DNA of 64,000 bases, taken from assembly GCF_005938645.2 (NCBI RefSeq), contig NZ_CP042171.1, forward strand, positions 3,906,001-3,970,000, written 5' to 3'. The first letter of the stretch is position 1. Each line of letters opens with the position of its first letter. A program made the position numbers and the translations under genes. This DNA comes from Pedobacter sp. KBS0701 (GTDB lineage: Bacteria > Bacteroidota > Bacteroidia > Sphingobacteriales > Sphingobacteriaceae). Positions 52,281 to 62,403 of this stretch are shown here, piece after piece. Under the pieces are notes generated by a model. That model saw only the letters and a program-made list of their open reading frames with translations. It was not told the DNA's origin and ran no database searches.

Positions 52281-52311
52281 CAAAGATAGTAAAGCATCAA
52301 AATAATTCAAA
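52281..52311 (-). promoter_or_regulatory. consensus promoter of the metal-efflux operon
   Basis: On the minus strand TTTG (52311-52308), a spacer of exactly 19 bases, then TATCTTTG (52288-52281): a full match to the Bacteroidota TTTG-N19-TAnnTTTG promoter. The GTG start follows four bases later, so the transcript should be leaderless. Confidence 0.8.
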
Positions 52312-52387
52312 CCTTCGCGTTTATTATATCTGTTACTTTACCCAGCACTAAAAAAGCGCTAACTTAAGAGGATATCGAAAAAGCCCT

Positions 52388-52433
52388 TTAAAAAAGAAAG
52401 CGGATGAACATTTTAAAATCTGTTCATCCGCTT
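52388..52433 (-). terminator. terminator of the SPFH gene
   Basis: Perfect 13-bp stem AAGCGGATGAACA / TGTTCATCCGCTT with a 10-base loop; on the minus strand CTTTCTTTTTT follows. It lies about 75 bases after the SPFH stop and before the metal-efflux promoter. Confidence 0.85.
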
Positions 52434-52508
52434 ACTGTGTATAAAACAGGTATGTCTATATTTTCAACACCTCCGTTTTCACCAGTCCCTTACTATTACT
52501 TAAACAGT

Positions 52509-54476
52509 TTAAGGATTAATATTATCCTTTTTAGGTTTTGGTTTTGTTTCTACAATTTCTGCAACGGCTACCACTTCTTTACGTGCCTGAGGATCCATTA
52601 ATTCCATCAGTTTCAAGCCCAACAGACCATCCATCGCTGATCCTCCATGATTACCACCATTACCGCCAATCAGTACATCAGGAATCAGTTTCACATTACC
52701 TTTCGATAACTCTTCAGTAATTTTGTAACGGGTAAAGTTTTCACCGCCCAAAGCTTTCACAGCAAGTTCGTAAGCTTCGGCAGTTGATTTACCTACGGCT
52801 AAGATTTTACCTGCTTCTGCACTACCAGTTAACGAAATCTGTTCAGCCTCTGCTGATGCCCTTAATTTAATCGCCTCTGAATCTGCTTGGGCTCTAGCTT
52901 TGGTGGCTTCTGCCTCAGCATGCGCTCTCATTTTAGTGGCCTCAGCCTCTGCTCCTACAGCAAGTTTTACACCAGCGGCATCACCTTCCGATTTTTTCAC
53001 GGTTGCACTTGCGGTACGTTCCGCAATCTCTACACTTTGTTGAGCTTTCACAATATCTTTCTGCATATCTGCGATGGCCGTTTCTTTCTCCATCCCCTGA
53101 CGGGTTTCCTGTGCCTGTTTTTGGGTTTCGTAAGTCACCTTTTGCTCTTCTGCAATTTTACGGTCGGTTAAAGTTTTCATTAACGATTCTGGCGGAACAA
53201 TATCACCAATCAGCGTATCAACCGCATTTACATTATATTCATCAAGCACTTTTCGGATATGTTCTTTAGCCGATTCCTGACGTTCTTTACGAGTGCTCAG
53301 GAAAGCAATTACGTCGCTTCCCTGGGCTGAGTTACGGAAATAGTTACCAATAGTAGGCTCTAAAACCTGCGAAACCAAATTCACCATATTCCCAAAACGG
53401 GCAATTACTTTTGGTGCCTCAGTTGTGGGTACATGGATAATCTGCGCAACATCCAAATTAAACGGGAAACCATCTCTTGAACGTACGGTAATAGTCGACA
53501 GATTTTTATCCAGGTTGTGCGCCTCACTACGTGCCGATGCCCAGTTGAGCACCAGGTTGGTTGTCGGCACCAGCTCTACCTTCATAATGTATTTGTTAAT
53601 CGGATACTTACCAGGACCAAGCGGCTCTAACCAAACCCCTTTCGATCCTTTTGCAACAATATTACCATGTTTGAAATCGACACCCGTTAAATCATCACCC
53701 TCTTTACCAATAAACGAAATCACCACACCTACATAACCGATGGCAATTTCGGTCATTGGTATTTCTTCTAACTGGATAGCCCAGGGGTTTAAATTGTAAG
53801 AACCAGCCAGAATTACCTGCGGTTGCAAACCACGGTTCCCGCCCATTTTAATAAAGGCATCAAAATCCTGAAAATTGTTATGTCCTTCTACCAGTTTACC
53901 CGCGATCTGATTGGCCTCAATTGGCAGCCCATCTAAAGTGGTCACAATACCTACCATACTTTCCTGAATACGGATCATATCAGTAACGGAAACCTGAAAC
54001 AACATGGTATTGATACGATAGGAACCCGAAGTGATATAAGAGGTCTGCCGGCCTCTCTGACCGCCATTTTCGAGGAATTTCACGGCGTCCTGAAAATTAT
54101 CAGATTCTACTTTTTGCCCGAGGATATTCCCTGTTGGGATTTCCGAACCATCTTTTGCCATTATCAGCCCGATTTTCCCTTCAGGGATGATGGTAAATTG
54201 TTCCATGGTTACACTATACTGCCAGAACCACATTCCGAAATACAATCCGGGCGCCAGCGTTTTACCCTGAAAACCCGCTTCGCCTTTAATGGCGATAATC
54301 CTTCCATCCGGTAATTCTTTTGCAGATCCAAAGAGCACGAATTTTTTGGTAATCAACCCGATCCTGTCTTCAGGTACGATAACCATCCCAAATAAGAAAC
54401 GTAAAATATATTTGTATAAAACGATGCACAACAGTGCCACTAAAACCCACCAGTAATTAGAAATGAGCGCTTCCAT
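52509..54476 (-). CDS. SPFH/band-7 flotillin-like membrane protein
   Basis: 655 residues. One N-terminal membrane helix (about 6-33), an early beta domain (VPEDRIGLITKKFVLFG), then a band-7/SPFH domain (about 230-420: FPFNLDVAQIIHVPTTEAPK, STRKERQESAKEHIRKVLDE). A long Ala/Glu/Lys coiled coil follows (about 440-570) with repeats of EAEATK-A-AxAE, ending in a Gly-rich tail (IGGNGGNHGGS). Flotillin-like SPFH proteins organise membrane microdomains. The extra N-terminal part makes it longer than classic FloT. Single-gene. Confidence 0.9.
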   Translation of the reverse strand: MEALISNYWWVLVALLCIVLYKYILRFLFGMVIVPEDRIGLITKKFVLFGSAKELPDGRIIAIKGEAGFQGKTLAPGLYFGMWFWQYSVTMEQFTIIPEGKIGLIMAKDGSEIPTGNILGQKVESDNFQDAVKFLENGGQRGRQTSYITSGSYRINTMLFQVSVTDMIRIQESMVGIVTTLDGLPIEANQIAGKLVEGHNNFQDFDAFIKMGGNRGLQPQVILAGSYNLNPWAIQLEEIPMTEIAIGYVGVVISFIGKEGDDLTGVDFKHGNIVAKGSKGVWLEPLGPGKYPINKYIMKVELVPTTNLVLNWASARSEAHNLDKNLSTITVRSRDGFPFNLDVAQIIHVPTTEAPKVIARFGNMVNLVSQVLEPTIGNYFRNSAQGSDVIAFLSTRKERQESAKEHIRKVLDEYNVNAVDTLIGDIVPPESLMKTLTDRKIAEEQKVTYETQKQAQETRQGMEKETAIADMQKDIVKAQQSVEIAERTASATVKKSEGDAAGVKLAVGAEAEATKMRAHAEAEATKARAQADSEAIKLRASAEAEQISLTGSAEAGKILAVGKSTAEAYELAVKALGGENFTRYKITEELSKGNVKLIPDVLIGGNGGNHGGSAMDGLLGLKLMELMDPQARKEVVAVAEIVETKPKPKKDNINP

Positions 54477-55004
54477 AATGTTCTATATTTTTCTTTTTTT
54501 TAAAGCCTGATAAACCATTTATCAAGCACGATATAGATATCAAATGATATGCTTTGTTACTATTTTTAACACTTATTTTTAAACTATTTTTTATTGATTT
54601 TAAGCCCTAAAAAATGACTCAGGATCGATTAAAAGCAAAATATCATCTGCAGATGACATTTTACAGAACAACTTAACTGAACGCTTATAAAGGCCAAAAA
54701 CTACCCATTTAGGTTTATGTAACTGGTACCAGAAATTTTAAATGTATATATTACAATTAATGTAAAAAACATGTCCTTTTTTGGACCTATACAATTGACC
54801 GAATTGGGATACACCAAAAAATCAGTTTTTGTTATTTTATATAAAAAGCTGCTGAGATAAATGTGTTTCCAGGAAAGACAGGAACCCAGGTTAACTAAAC
54901 CCAATTGGATGAATGCCTGATTTCTTCAATCAATAAAAAATTGACAGGTTTTAGCCGGTGCGACACAGACCAAGGGACTTAGACCATAGAATTTGGAAGA
55001 AAGA
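54477..55004. other. AT-rich gene-free gap
   Basis: 528 bases with no convincing open frame or RNA. A 67-codon minus-strand frame (54701-54904) has no family marks. I saw no clear TAnnTTTG box for the SPFH gene here; a weak T-rich stretch lies just upstream of its start. Confidence 0.4.
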
Positions 55005-55226
55005 TTATATACCTATTTCTTCTCTGTATTCCAGTTGTAGTTCGAACAGGCATTTTGCGCAGAGGCAGCCATCATAAAGTTCGGAGATGTACTGTACTTC
55101 GTTAATGCTGAGTTGCACCACGCTACACTGGCATTTGGTATATGAATTTGCCTTGCACTCTATAGCATTGTTGCATCGCTCACAAGGAATGATTTCGTGC
55201 TTGCTATGTTTCAAGGTTGAAGGCAT
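55005..55226 (-). CDS. cysteine-rich CWC family protein
   Basis: 73 residues from the ATG at 55226 (MPSTLKHSKHEIIPCERCNN). A codon at 55337 gives a longer frame but runs through the promoter and terminator of the neighbour and is rejected. Cys pattern CERC ... C ... KCQC ... C-x-C-x-KC fits the CWC (cysteine-rich) family, likely binding zinc. Function unknown. A -7-like TACTTTTG lies at 55263-55270 on the same strand, 37 bases upstream. Confidence 0.75.
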   Translation of the reverse strand: MPSTLKHSKHEIIPCERCNNAIECKANSYTKCQCSVVQLSINEVQYISELYDGCLCAKCLFELQLEYREEIGI

Positions 55227-55271
55227 AAGGGGGTAAGGTTTAAGGTGAAACCTATTATGATGCAAAAGTAA

Positions 55272-55311
55272 GAACAAAAAATAAGGTTTTGAGCGTTTGC
55301 CCAAAACCTTA
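55272..55311 (-). terminator. terminator of nrdA
   Basis: 10-bp stem TAAGGTTTTG / CAAAACCTTA with a 10-base loop, then TTTTTTGTTCT on the minus strand. It separates nrdA from the CWC gene. Confidence 0.85.
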
Positions 55312-55373
55312 CTTAATTTTGAATATTTAATCGGCAAGCAAGCCTTAAACCTTCCGCCTTCCTACCCTCTACC

Positions 55374-57758
55374 TTATCCAGAGCAGCTGATACAGCCTTC
55401 TTCCATTGAACAAACTGGTCCGTCAACGATTTCTTCTGCCACCTGATCTTGTGTCATTTGAGCAGGAATAACCGCTTCAATTGCCTTACCACCCTGGTTT
55501 TCTACTGTAAATTTAACCGCTTGCGAAGCTGCTTGTGTACGCAGGTAATACATACCGGTTTTTAAACCTTTCTCCCATGCATAGAAATGCATCGAAGTTA
55601 ATTTTGAAGTATTAGGTGCGTTTACGAACAAGTTTAATGATTGCGATTGGCAGATATAAGCACCACGGTCGGCTGCCATATCGATGATGTTACGCATTTT
55701 GATTTCCCAAACGGTTTTGTATAATTCTTTGATGTAATCAGGAATGGTATCAATAGCCTGGATTGAACCGTTAGCCAATATGATTTGGTTTTTCATGTCG
55801 TTGTTCCACAAACCTAATGCAACCAAATCTTTCAATAAGTGTTTGTTTACCACGACAAACTCTCCACTTAATACACGACGGGTATAAATGTTTGAAGTAT
55901 ATGGCTCGAAACATTCGTTATTACCTAAAATCTGCGAAGTAGAGGCAGTTGGCATTGGTGCAACCAATAATGAGTTGTACACACCATCTTTAACTACTTT
56001 TTTGCGTAACGCATCCCAATCCCAACGGCCGCTATCTGGTGTTACATTCCATAAATCGAACTGGAATTTACCTTTTGATAACGGAGAACCTTTAAAAGTT
56101 TGGTAAGGACCATTTTTCACAGCTAAATCATGCGAAGCCGTCATTGAAGCAAAATAAATCGTTTCGAAAATGTCTTTATTTAAACGTTTAGCCTCATCAC
56201 TTTCGAAAGGTAAACGCAATAAGATAAAGGCATCAGCCAAACCTTGTACACCTAAACCAACCGGACGGTGACGCATGTTTGAATTTTCGGCTTCCTGTAC
56301 AGGATAATAGTTATGATCGATGATTTTATTCAGATTTAAAGTAGCCTGATAAGTTACATCGTATAATTTCTGGTGATCGAAAGCACCGTTGATTACGAAA
56401 CGAGGCAATGCCAAAGAAGCTAAGTTACAAACGGCAACTTCATCTTTAGAGGTATACTCGATAATTTCGGTACACAGGTTAGAACTTTTAATGGTTCCTA
56501 AATTCTGCTGGTTAGATTTGCTGTTTGCAGCATCTTTAAATAACATGTATGGTGTACCGGTTTCGATCTGCGAATCTAAGATGGCAAACCAAAGTTCCTG
56601 AGCTTTAATAGTTTTACGGCCACGGTTTTCAGCTTCATATTTAGTATATAAATCTTCGAATTCCTTACCGAAACAATCTGCTAAGCCTGGTGCTTCGTGT
56701 GGGCAGAATAAGGTCCAGTCGCCATTATCTTTAACACGTTGCATAAACAAATCGTTAATCCAAAGGGCATAGAACAAATCGCGGGCACGCATTTCTTCTT
56801 TACCGTGGTTTTTACGAAGATCCAGGAATTCGAAAACATCAGCATGCCAAGGCTCTAAATAGATGGCAAAAGCACCTTTACGTTTACCTCCACCCTGATC
56901 TACATAACGGGCAGTATCGTTAAATACACGTAACATCGGGATGATACCATTACTTGTACCGTTTGTACCACCAATGTACGAACCTGTTGCGCGGATGTTG
57001 TGGATGCTTAAACCAATACCACCAGCACTTTGAGAAATTTTTGCGGTTTGCTTTAAAGTATCGTAAATACCTTCGATGCTATCATCCTGCATGGTTAACA
57101 AGAAACAAGATGACATTTGAGGTTTTGGTGTAGCAGCATTGAACAAAGTTGGTGTAGCATGTGTAAACCAACGCTCGCTCATTAAGTTATAAGTTTTGAT
57201 GGCGCTTTCGATATCTTCTTTATGGATACCAACAGAAACGCGCATAAACAAATGTTGCGGGCGCTCTACAATCTGACCGTTAACTTTTAAAAGGTAAGAT
57301 TTTTCTAAAGTTTTAAAACCGAAATAGTCGAAACCAAAATCGCGGTCGTAAATAATAGAACTATCTAAAATATCCTTGTTTTTTTCTATGATCTCATAAA
57401 CATCATCAGCGATAAGAGGAGCCTCTTTCTGCGCTTTCGGGTCGAAATATTCGTACAACATTTTCATCGTACCCGAGAATGATTTAGTGGTATTTTTATG
57501 CAGGTTCGAAACCGCTATACGCGATGCCAGCAGCGCATAATCAGGGTGCTTTGTCGTTAACGAGGCAGCAGTTTCTGCAGCAAGGTTATCCAGCTCTGAT
57601 GTAGTAACCCCATCATATAAGCCTTCGATTACCTTTTTGGCCACATCAATCGGGTCTACAAGGTCTGAATTTAAACTATAGCACAACTTTTGAATACGCG
57701 CTGTGATTTTGTCAAATTGCACCGCTTCTTTGCGGCCATCTCTTTTTAGTACGAACAT
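55374..57758 (-). CDS. nrdA: ribonucleoside-diphosphate reductase class I, alpha subunit
   Basis: 794 residues. The N-terminal ATP cone ([20 protein letters not shown], about 1-95) is present, so the enzyme is regulated by ATP/dATP. Catalytic-domain blocks are [20 protein letters not shown], the specificity-loop [39 protein letters not shown] (active-site Cys/Glu) and [20 protein letters not shown]. The C-terminal tail has C783, C789 and C792 ([10 protein letters not shown]) as redox shuttle. It makes deoxyribonucleotides with NrdB, encoded 155 bases upstream; the gap holds AGTATCAAG-type word repeats. Confidence 0.97.
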   Translation of the reverse strand: MFVLKRDGRKEAVQFDKITARIQKLCYSLNSDLVDPIDVAKKVIEGLYDGVTTSELDNLAAETAASLTTKHPDYALLASRIAVSNLHKNTTKSFSGTMKMLYEYFDPKAQKEAPLIADDVYEIIEKNKDILDSSIIYDRDFGFDYFGFKTLEKSYLLKVNGQIVERPQHLFMRVSVGIHKEDIESAIKTYNLMSERWFTHATPTLFNAATPKPQMSSCFLLTMQDDSIEGIYDTLKQTAKISQSAGGIGLSIHNIRATGSYIGGTNGTSNGIIPMLRVFNDTARYVDQGGGKRKGAFAIYLEPWHADVFEFLDLRKNHGKEEMRARDLFYALWINDLFMQRVKDNGDWTLFCPHEAPGLADCFGKEFEDLYTKYEAENRGRKTIKAQELWFAILDSQIETGTPYMLFKDAANSKSNQQNLGTIKSSNLCTEIIEYTSKDEVAVCNLASLALPRFVINGAFDHQKLYDVTYQATLNLNKIIDHNYYPVQEAENSNMRHRPVGLGVQGLADAFILLRLPFESDEAKRLNKDIFETIYFASMTASHDLAVKNGPYQTFKGSPLSKGKFQFDLWNVTPDSGRWDWDALRKKVVKDGVYNSLLVAPMPTASTSQILGNNECFEPYTSNIYTRRVLSGEFVVVNKHLLKDLVALGLWNNDMKNQIILANGSIQAIDTIPDYIKELYKTVWEIKMRNIIDMAADRGAYICQSQSLNLFVNAPNTSKLTSMHFYAWEKGLKTGMYYLRTQAASQAVKFTVENQGGKAIEAVIPAQMTQDQVAEEIVDGPVCSMEEGCISCSG

Positions 57759-57912
57759 ATTTTATGAGATTTTTAGTTAATATTTAGTAGCGAGTATGAA
57801 GTATCAAGACTTAATGACCGCTTTATATTTTTTTGTTATTTATTAGTATCAAGTAGTGAGTATCAGGTATCAAGATTAAAACCTTCCGCCTTCTACTTTT
57901 TAGCCCTCTACC

Positions 57913-58884
57913 CTAGAAGTCTTCGTCTAAAGAAAACGCCTGTTTATTATTATCAGCAGCAGTTAATACACCACTTTTCTGATAATCGCCCACACGTTTC
58001 TCGAAGAAATTAGTTTTACCCTGTAATGAAATCATTTCCATAAAGTCGAATGGATTGGTTGCATTGTAGATTTTTTTGTAACCCAGCTCCTGTAACCACC
58101 TGTCGGCCACAAACTCGATATATTGACTCATTAATTTTGCATTCATACCAATAAGTGCAACTGGCAGAGCATCGGTAATAAATTCTTTTTCAATTTCAAC
58201 CGCATCGCTGATGATGCCATGTACTTGTTCTTCGCTGAGTTTATTGCTCAACATGCTGTATAACAAGCATGCAAACTCGCAGTGAGAACCTTCATCTCTT
58301 GAGATTAACTCATTACTGAAAGTTAATCCAGGCATTAAGCCACGTTTTTTTAACCAGAAGATAGAGCAGAAACTTCCGCTGAAGAAAATACCTTCAACTG
58401 CAGCAAAAGCCACTAAACGTTCGGCAAAAGTTCCGTTTTCAATCCAGCGTAAAGCCCATTCTGCTTTTCTTTTTACCGCAGGCACGGTATCAATCGCATG
58501 GAACAAACGGTCTTTTTCTTCAGGATCTTTAATATAAGTATCGATTAATAAAGCATAGGTTTCGGCGTGAATGTTTTCCATCATAATCTGAAAACCATAA
58601 AAACAACGTGCTTCTGGCAATTGAACCTCACTCATGAAGTTTACGGCAAGGTTTTCGTTTACAATACCATCACTAGCAGAAAAGAAAGCAAGGATATGCG
58701 AAATGAAATGTCTTTCGCCATCATTTAAATTGTCCCAGTGTTTCTGGTCGTCAGAAAGATCAATCTCTTCTGCTGTCCAAAAACTAGCTTCGGTCTTTTT
58801 ATACATTTCCCAGATTGCCGGATACTTGATCGGCAAAAGCACAAATCTGTCTTTGTTTTCTTGTAGTAATAATTCCTGTTCCAT
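57913..58884 (-). CDS. nrdB: ribonucleoside-diphosphate reductase class I, beta subunit
   Basis: 323 residues. Di-iron ligands and radical site can be placed: Asp72 in [11 protein letters not shown], Glu103 and His106 in [13 protein letters not shown], radical Tyr110, then the second ligand set in [14 protein letters not shown]. The tail [19 protein letters not shown] ends in the hydrophobic/acidic C terminus that docks on NrdA. The sequence is of the eukaryote-like class Ia type common in Bacteroidota. It is transcribed before nrdA. Confidence 0.97.
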   Translation of the reverse strand: MEQELLLQENKDRFVLLPIKYPAIWEMYKKTEASFWTAEEIDLSDDQKHWDNLNDGERHFISHILAFFSASDGIVNENLAVNFMSEVQLPEARCFYGFQIMMENIHAETYALLIDTYIKDPEEKDRLFHAIDTVPAVKRKAEWALRWIENGTFAERLVAFAAVEGIFFSGSFCSIFWLKKRGLMPGLTFSNELISRDEGSHCEFACLLYSMLSNKLSEEQVHGIISDAVEIEKEFITDALPVALIGMNAKLMSQYIEFVADRWLQELGYKKIYNATNPFDFMEMISLQGKTNFFEKRVGDYQKSGVLTAADNNKQAFSLDEDF

Positions 58885-59337
58885 ACGCTGATGTTTTTAA
58901 ATCTATTTTTAACAGAGCCGACAAAGACACGCATCCATCAATTTTATATGATGATTGTAATGTCTTTTATCAAAACGCTGTTGTGAAAGTGCTAACCCTT
59001 TTGCTTGGCGAACAACTGAATTTTTAGTTAAGGAAATTTAAAATTACAATCGGGATGTTGTATGTATAAACTACTAAAAATTAAGCTTTTATATTTGTTT
59101 CCAAACGCAAGAAGTTAAAGAACTTTGTTATAACAAATATATATACGCCGGTCCTTTTTAGTGTACCAAAGTTGTTAACACCCCACCCAATTACTGGGGA
59201 AAAACGATCAGCCAAATATCATTTTCAAGCGAAAAAAAACCTAATCGTTTCTTTTCAAGGGTTTAGCAAACTAAAATGAGTGTTAATAACTTAAATTTGA
59301 GGGGTATAACCAAGGTAAAATAGAGCTAAAAGGAGTA
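58885..59337. other. gene-free gap upstream of nrdB
   Basis: 453 bases with no gene. It is AT-rich and should hold the nrdB promoter; I could not identify a clear NrdR box or a full TTTG-N19-TAnnTTTG promoter. A lone CAAATATA (TATATTTG on the minus strand) lies at 59134-59141. No repeat family of the other gaps was seen. Confidence 0.4.
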
Positions 59338-59718
59338 TTACTCAGCCGTATAACTGAGGCTTACTTTAGCGATGCCTTTACGGTATATACCAATCTGTTT
59401 TGCAGCACGTTCAGATAAATCTATGGCTAATCTTTTAGAGAAAGGACCACGGTCATTTACCTTTACTATAACCGATTTTCCATTATCTGGATTGGTTACT
59501 GTAACCATGGTACCGAATGGCAGGGTACGATGGGCGGCCGTTAGTTTTTTTGACCGGTATTTAGCGCCACTGGTGGTTCGGCGGCCTTCGAATTTTCTGT
59601 GGTAATAAGTGGCGAGAACTGTTTTTTTGATGCTATCCGGTTCGTTTGAGGAATCAGAATTTTGTGCTTTACCTTGTAAAAACAGGAAACAAAAACTTAA
59701 TAACAACAGATACTTCAT
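59338..59718 (-). CDS. rlpA: RlpA-like double-psi beta-barrel protein
   Basis: 126 residues with a signal peptide (MKYLLLLSFCFLFLQGKAQ). Barrel motifs are VLATYYHRKFEGRRTTSGAK, LTAAHRTLPFGTMVTVTNP and VKVNDRGPFSKRLAIDLSERA; DRGPF holds the conserved Asp of RlpA. Septal lytic-transglycosylase activity is known for larger Pseudomonas RlpA; this short form lacks a SPOR domain and its activity is untested. A -7-like TATATTTG lies at 59745-59752 on the minus strand. Single gene. Confidence 0.9.
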   Translation of the reverse strand: MKYLLLLSFCFLFLQGKAQNSDSSNEPDSIKKTVLATYYHRKFEGRRTTSGAKYRSKKLTAAHRTLPFGTMVTVTNPDNGKSVIVKVNDRGPFSKRLAIDLSERAAKQIGIYRKGIAKVSLSYTAE

Positions 59719-59805
59719 AGGCTAAATTTTCTTTATCGAGCCTGCAAATATAAGCATTTAGTTTATAATCAATAATTTGTGGAAAAACAGCCCGGCTTTG
59801 TGCAC

Positions 59806-59838
59806 TAAAAAAGGCGTACAGCTTGTCGCCATACGCCT
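59806..59838 (-). terminator. terminator of msrB
   Basis: 7-bp stem AGGCGTA / TACGCCT with a 13-base loop; on the minus strand TTTTTTAG follows. It lies about 25 bases after the msrB stop. Confidence 0.75.
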
Positions 59839-59862
59839 CTACCTAACCCATCTACATCCACC

Positions 59863-60366
59863 TTATTTTTTATCCGGCACAAAATTCATTGAGATGGAAT
59901 TTACACAATGACGGGTGTCTTTATTGGTAAATCCTTCTCCTAAAAATACGTGACCAAGATGCGCGCCGCAATTGGCGCAAACTATTTCTGTACGCGAACC
60001 ATCTGCATCAGGAATACGCTTTACCGCGCCTTTAATTTCGTCATCGAAAGCAGGCCATCCGCAATGTGCATCAAACTTACTTTCCGAACGGTATAAGGCC
60101 GCATTACAACGTTTACAGGTATAAGTTCCTTTATCTGTTGTATGCTCGTATTTACCTGTACCAGGGTATTCCGTACCTTTATTTACGATTACTCTTTCTT
60201 CTTCGGGTGTTAATGGATTCCAGTTCATTTTCTTCTTTGGTATGATTTGTTCTGTTTCCTTTGATTGTTTTGCAGCTTCTTTATCTTGCTTTTGTGCACA
60301 AGCAGAAAGACCTGTTATTAAAACAACAGCAGAAAGCAAAAATAGTTTATTTAACATCGTTTTCAT
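59863..60366 (-). CDS. msrB: periplasmic peptide-methionine (R)-S-oxide reductase lipoprotein
   Basis: 167 residues. The N terminus (MLNKLFLLSAVVLITGLSAC) ends in a lipobox, so the enzyme is membrane-anchored in the periplasm. Zinc pairs CKRC and CANC, the HCGWPAFDDEI block and GHVFLGEGFTNKDTRHCVNS with the catalytic Cys154 are all present. It reduces methionine-R-sulfoxide in damaged envelope proteins. A first Met three residues upstream is also possible. Electron donor gene not found nearby. Confidence 0.95.
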   Translation of the reverse strand: MKTMLNKLFLLSAVVLITGLSACAQKQDKEAAKQSKETEQIIPKKKMNWNPLTPEEERVIVNKGTEYPGTGKYEHTTDKGTYTCKRCNAALYRSESKFDAHCGWPAFDDEIKGAVKRIPDADGSRTEIVCANCGAHLGHVFLGEGFTNKDTRHCVNSISMNFVPDKK

Positions 60367-60657
60367 ATCTCAATATACGCTATAGATTCTGTTTTGGTTT
60401 GATGGTTTAAGAGAATTAATTACTGTTTACTTCACCCTGACAAAGTTTGATGAGTATCCTCTTTGTGCTGTCTCGCTTCTAGAAGAGTGGGAAACAAAGT
60501 GAAGTGGCTTTAACCCAAAGTTAAGCTTAACCAAAGGCATTAAGATTCCTGCCTGCGCAGGAATGACGAAACGAAAAACAATAATAAAGCCCCTACTTTG
60601 TGCTCTTTGCGCCTTCGTGGTCAAACCCAATCTTTGCGAATTTTGCCGTTAAAAACA
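60367..60657. repeat. gene-free gap with REP-like and CTTTGCG elements
   Basis: No gene. 60545-60564 (ATTCCTGCCTGCGCAGGAAT) is a hairpin of a common REP-like kind. 60593-60652 (CTCTTTGCGCCTTCGTGG ... TTTGCGAATTTTGCCGTTAA) matches the right arm of the 41135-41258 element. Confidence 0.55.
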
Positions 60658-60689
60658 AAAAGCGCCTCGAAATTAATCGAAACGCTTTT
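60658..60689 (-). terminator. terminator of sucD
   Basis: Stem AAAAGCG-CC-TCGA / TCGA-AA-CGCTTTT around AATTAA; on the minus strand TTTTTGTTTTTAA follows. It lies 21 bases after the sucD stop. Confidence 0.8.
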
Positions 60690-60710
60690 CTATAAAAAGA
60701 TTTTTAAATC

Positions 60711-61583
60711 TTATTTTGCTAATTCTTCTGCCATTGCAGCACCGATTTCAGCAGGACTTTCTACTACACGGATACCACACTCACGCATGATTTTCATTTT
60801 AGCAGCTGCAGTATCATCAGCACCGCCAACAATAGCACCTGCGTGGCCCATTCTACGTCCCGGAGGCGCAGTTTGACCAGCGATGAAACCAACAACAGGT
60901 TTAGTACCGTGTTCTTTGATCCAACGGGCTGCTTCAGCTTCCATACCACCACCAATTTCACCAATCATGATGATACCGTGCGTTTCAGGATCGTTCATTA
61001 ATAATTTTACCGCTTCTACAGTTGGTGTTCCGATAATTGGGTCACCACCGATACCAATAGCTGTAGTGATACCTAAACCAGCTTTAACCACCTGGTCTAC
61101 CGCTTCGTAAGTTAAAGTTCCTGATTTAGAAACCACACCAACGTGACCTTTTTTGAAGATAAAACCTGGCATGATACCAATTTTAGCCTCATCAGCAGTA
61201 ATTACACCCGGACAGTTAGGGCCAATAAGCGTAACATCACGGTCAGCAATATATTCTTTAACCTGAATCATATCCTTTGTAGGGATACCTTCGGTAATAC
61301 AAACAATAACTTTAATGCCACCTTCGGCAGCTTCCATAATTGCATCAGCAGCAAAAGCCGGTGGTACAAAAATGATAGATACATTTGCACCCGTTTGATC
61401 AACGGCATCTTTAACAGTATTAAAAACAGGCTTTTCTAAATGCAATTGCCCACCTTTGCCAGGTGTTACACCACCAACTACGTTTGTACCGTATGCCAGC
61501 ATCTGCTCAGCATGGTAAGTTCCTTCGTTTCCGGTAAAACCCTGAACGATAACCTTAGAATCTTTATTTACTAAAACGCTCAT
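60711..61583 (-). CDS. sucD: succinate-CoA ligase, alpha subunit
   Basis: 290 residues, full length. CoA-binding N-terminal part is [20 protein letters not shown], then [39 protein letters not shown] and the phospho-His loop [13 protein letters not shown] (His247). The enzyme makes ATP or GTP from succinyl-CoA in the citrate cycle. The beta subunit gene (sucC) is not next to it here, which is usual in Bacteroidota. A consensus promoter lies 20 bases upstream. Confidence 0.97.
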   Translation of the reverse strand: MSVLVNKDSKVIVQGFTGNEGTYHAEQMLAYGTNVVGGVTPGKGGQLHLEKPVFNTVKDAVDQTGANVSIIFVPPAFAADAIMEAAEGGIKVIVCITEGIPTKDMIQVKEYIADRDVTLIGPNCPGVITADEAKIGIMPGFIFKKGHVGVVSKSGTLTYEAVDQVVKAGLGITTAIGIGGDPIIGTPTVEAVKLLMNDPETHGIIMIGEIGGGMEAEAARWIKEHGTKPVVGFIAGQTAPPGRRMGHAGAIVGGADDTAAAKMKIMRECGIRVVESPAEIGAAMAEELAK

Positions 61584-61602
61584 GTATCAATATTTTTTTG
61601 TG

Positions 61603-61633
61603 CAAAGCTAATATTATTGAACTGGAATTCAAA
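61603..61633 (-). promoter_or_regulatory. consensus promoter of sucD
   Basis: On the minus strand TTTG (61633-61630), a 19-base spacer, then TAGCTTTG (61610-61603), a full match to the Bacteroidota promoter. The start codon follows 19 bases after the -7 box. Confidence 0.8.
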
Positions 61634-61794
61634 TCTAAAACCATATTATTTAGTCCGTTTTTTCAGGAAAATGTAAGGATTCTTTACTTTAGTGAAGAAA
61701 GACCAAAGTGGGAAGACCAAAGCGGAAAAAAGTTAAAAGCACGAGGCGAGAAATAACCACCGTAATAACAAATTTAGAATTACTGCTTTTAAAA

Positions 61795-62325
61795 CAAGCC
61801 ATTCGGTTATAAAACTGGCAGCAGCGAACACGTAGTGCAACAAAGTAAAGCGGATGGCAGGACTGCAAGGCCAAGAAAACTGAATGTTTGTTTTCAAATT
61901 AAAATATCAACATTAAGGATTAAGAAATGAGCAGTTCAGCGCTTTTGGAGAGCTGCACTCCCGCTCTCCGTTCTCTCCAATGAAGAATTGGAACCACTGC
62001 GATCAGGTTTAGGGAACAAAGTTTGGCCGTTCCTGGCACCATATCAGGAGCAAGCCCTTGGGTATAAACCCGACAGGAACGGCAGCCTCCGATTTTTCTA
62101 TCGGAGCTACAGTGGATGGCGGGACAGAACCTGACCTAAGCACTACGAAACATTCGTTTTCAAATCAAAAGCTCAACATTAGGATTAGAAAACGAACACT
62201 TCAGTTCTTTTGGAGGGATTCAGTACCGCTCTCCGTTCTTTCTGATGAATACAGATGTAAAAATCGGGAGAAACAACCGCGATCCAGGTTTAATAACAAA
62301 GGTTATACACTTTTGGCAACATCCG
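61795..62325. repeat. imperfect tandem duplication of a 256-nt unit
   Basis: Unit 1 (61795-62050) and unit 2 (62051 to about 62325) share, in order: CAAGCC(A/C)TT, GGTATAAA-like start, GGCAGC, GATGGC(A/G)GGAC, TTTTCAAAT, ATCAACATTA-like, CTTTTGGAG, CGCTCTCCGTTCT, CAGGTTTA. Each unit includes a copy of the palindromic ACCCGACAGGA / GATGGCGGGAC element seen at 6654. No open frame is conserved between them. It fills most of the gene-free gap 61634-62403, whose edges carry AGACCAAAGCGGAA words (61699-61729, 62355-62385). Confidence 0.7.
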
Positions 62326-62403
62326 GTGAAAACACTTAAATTTACCTTTAAAGCTGAAAGACCAAAGCGGAAAGACTAAAGCAAAAAGCTAAATAATATC
62401 AAG

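Noticed and set aside
54701..54904. 67-codon minus-strand frame in the gap after the SPFH gene
   Set aside because: AT-driven composition, no signal or motif, and no promoter or neighbour to support it.
59134..59141. nrdB promoter at the lone TATATTTG
   Set aside because: There is no -33 TTTG at 19 bases, and it lies about 250 bases from the start; too weak to call.
62058..62339. 93-codon plus-strand frame in the repeat region
   Set aside because: It lies wholly inside the second tandem repeat unit, and the frame is not kept in the first unit.
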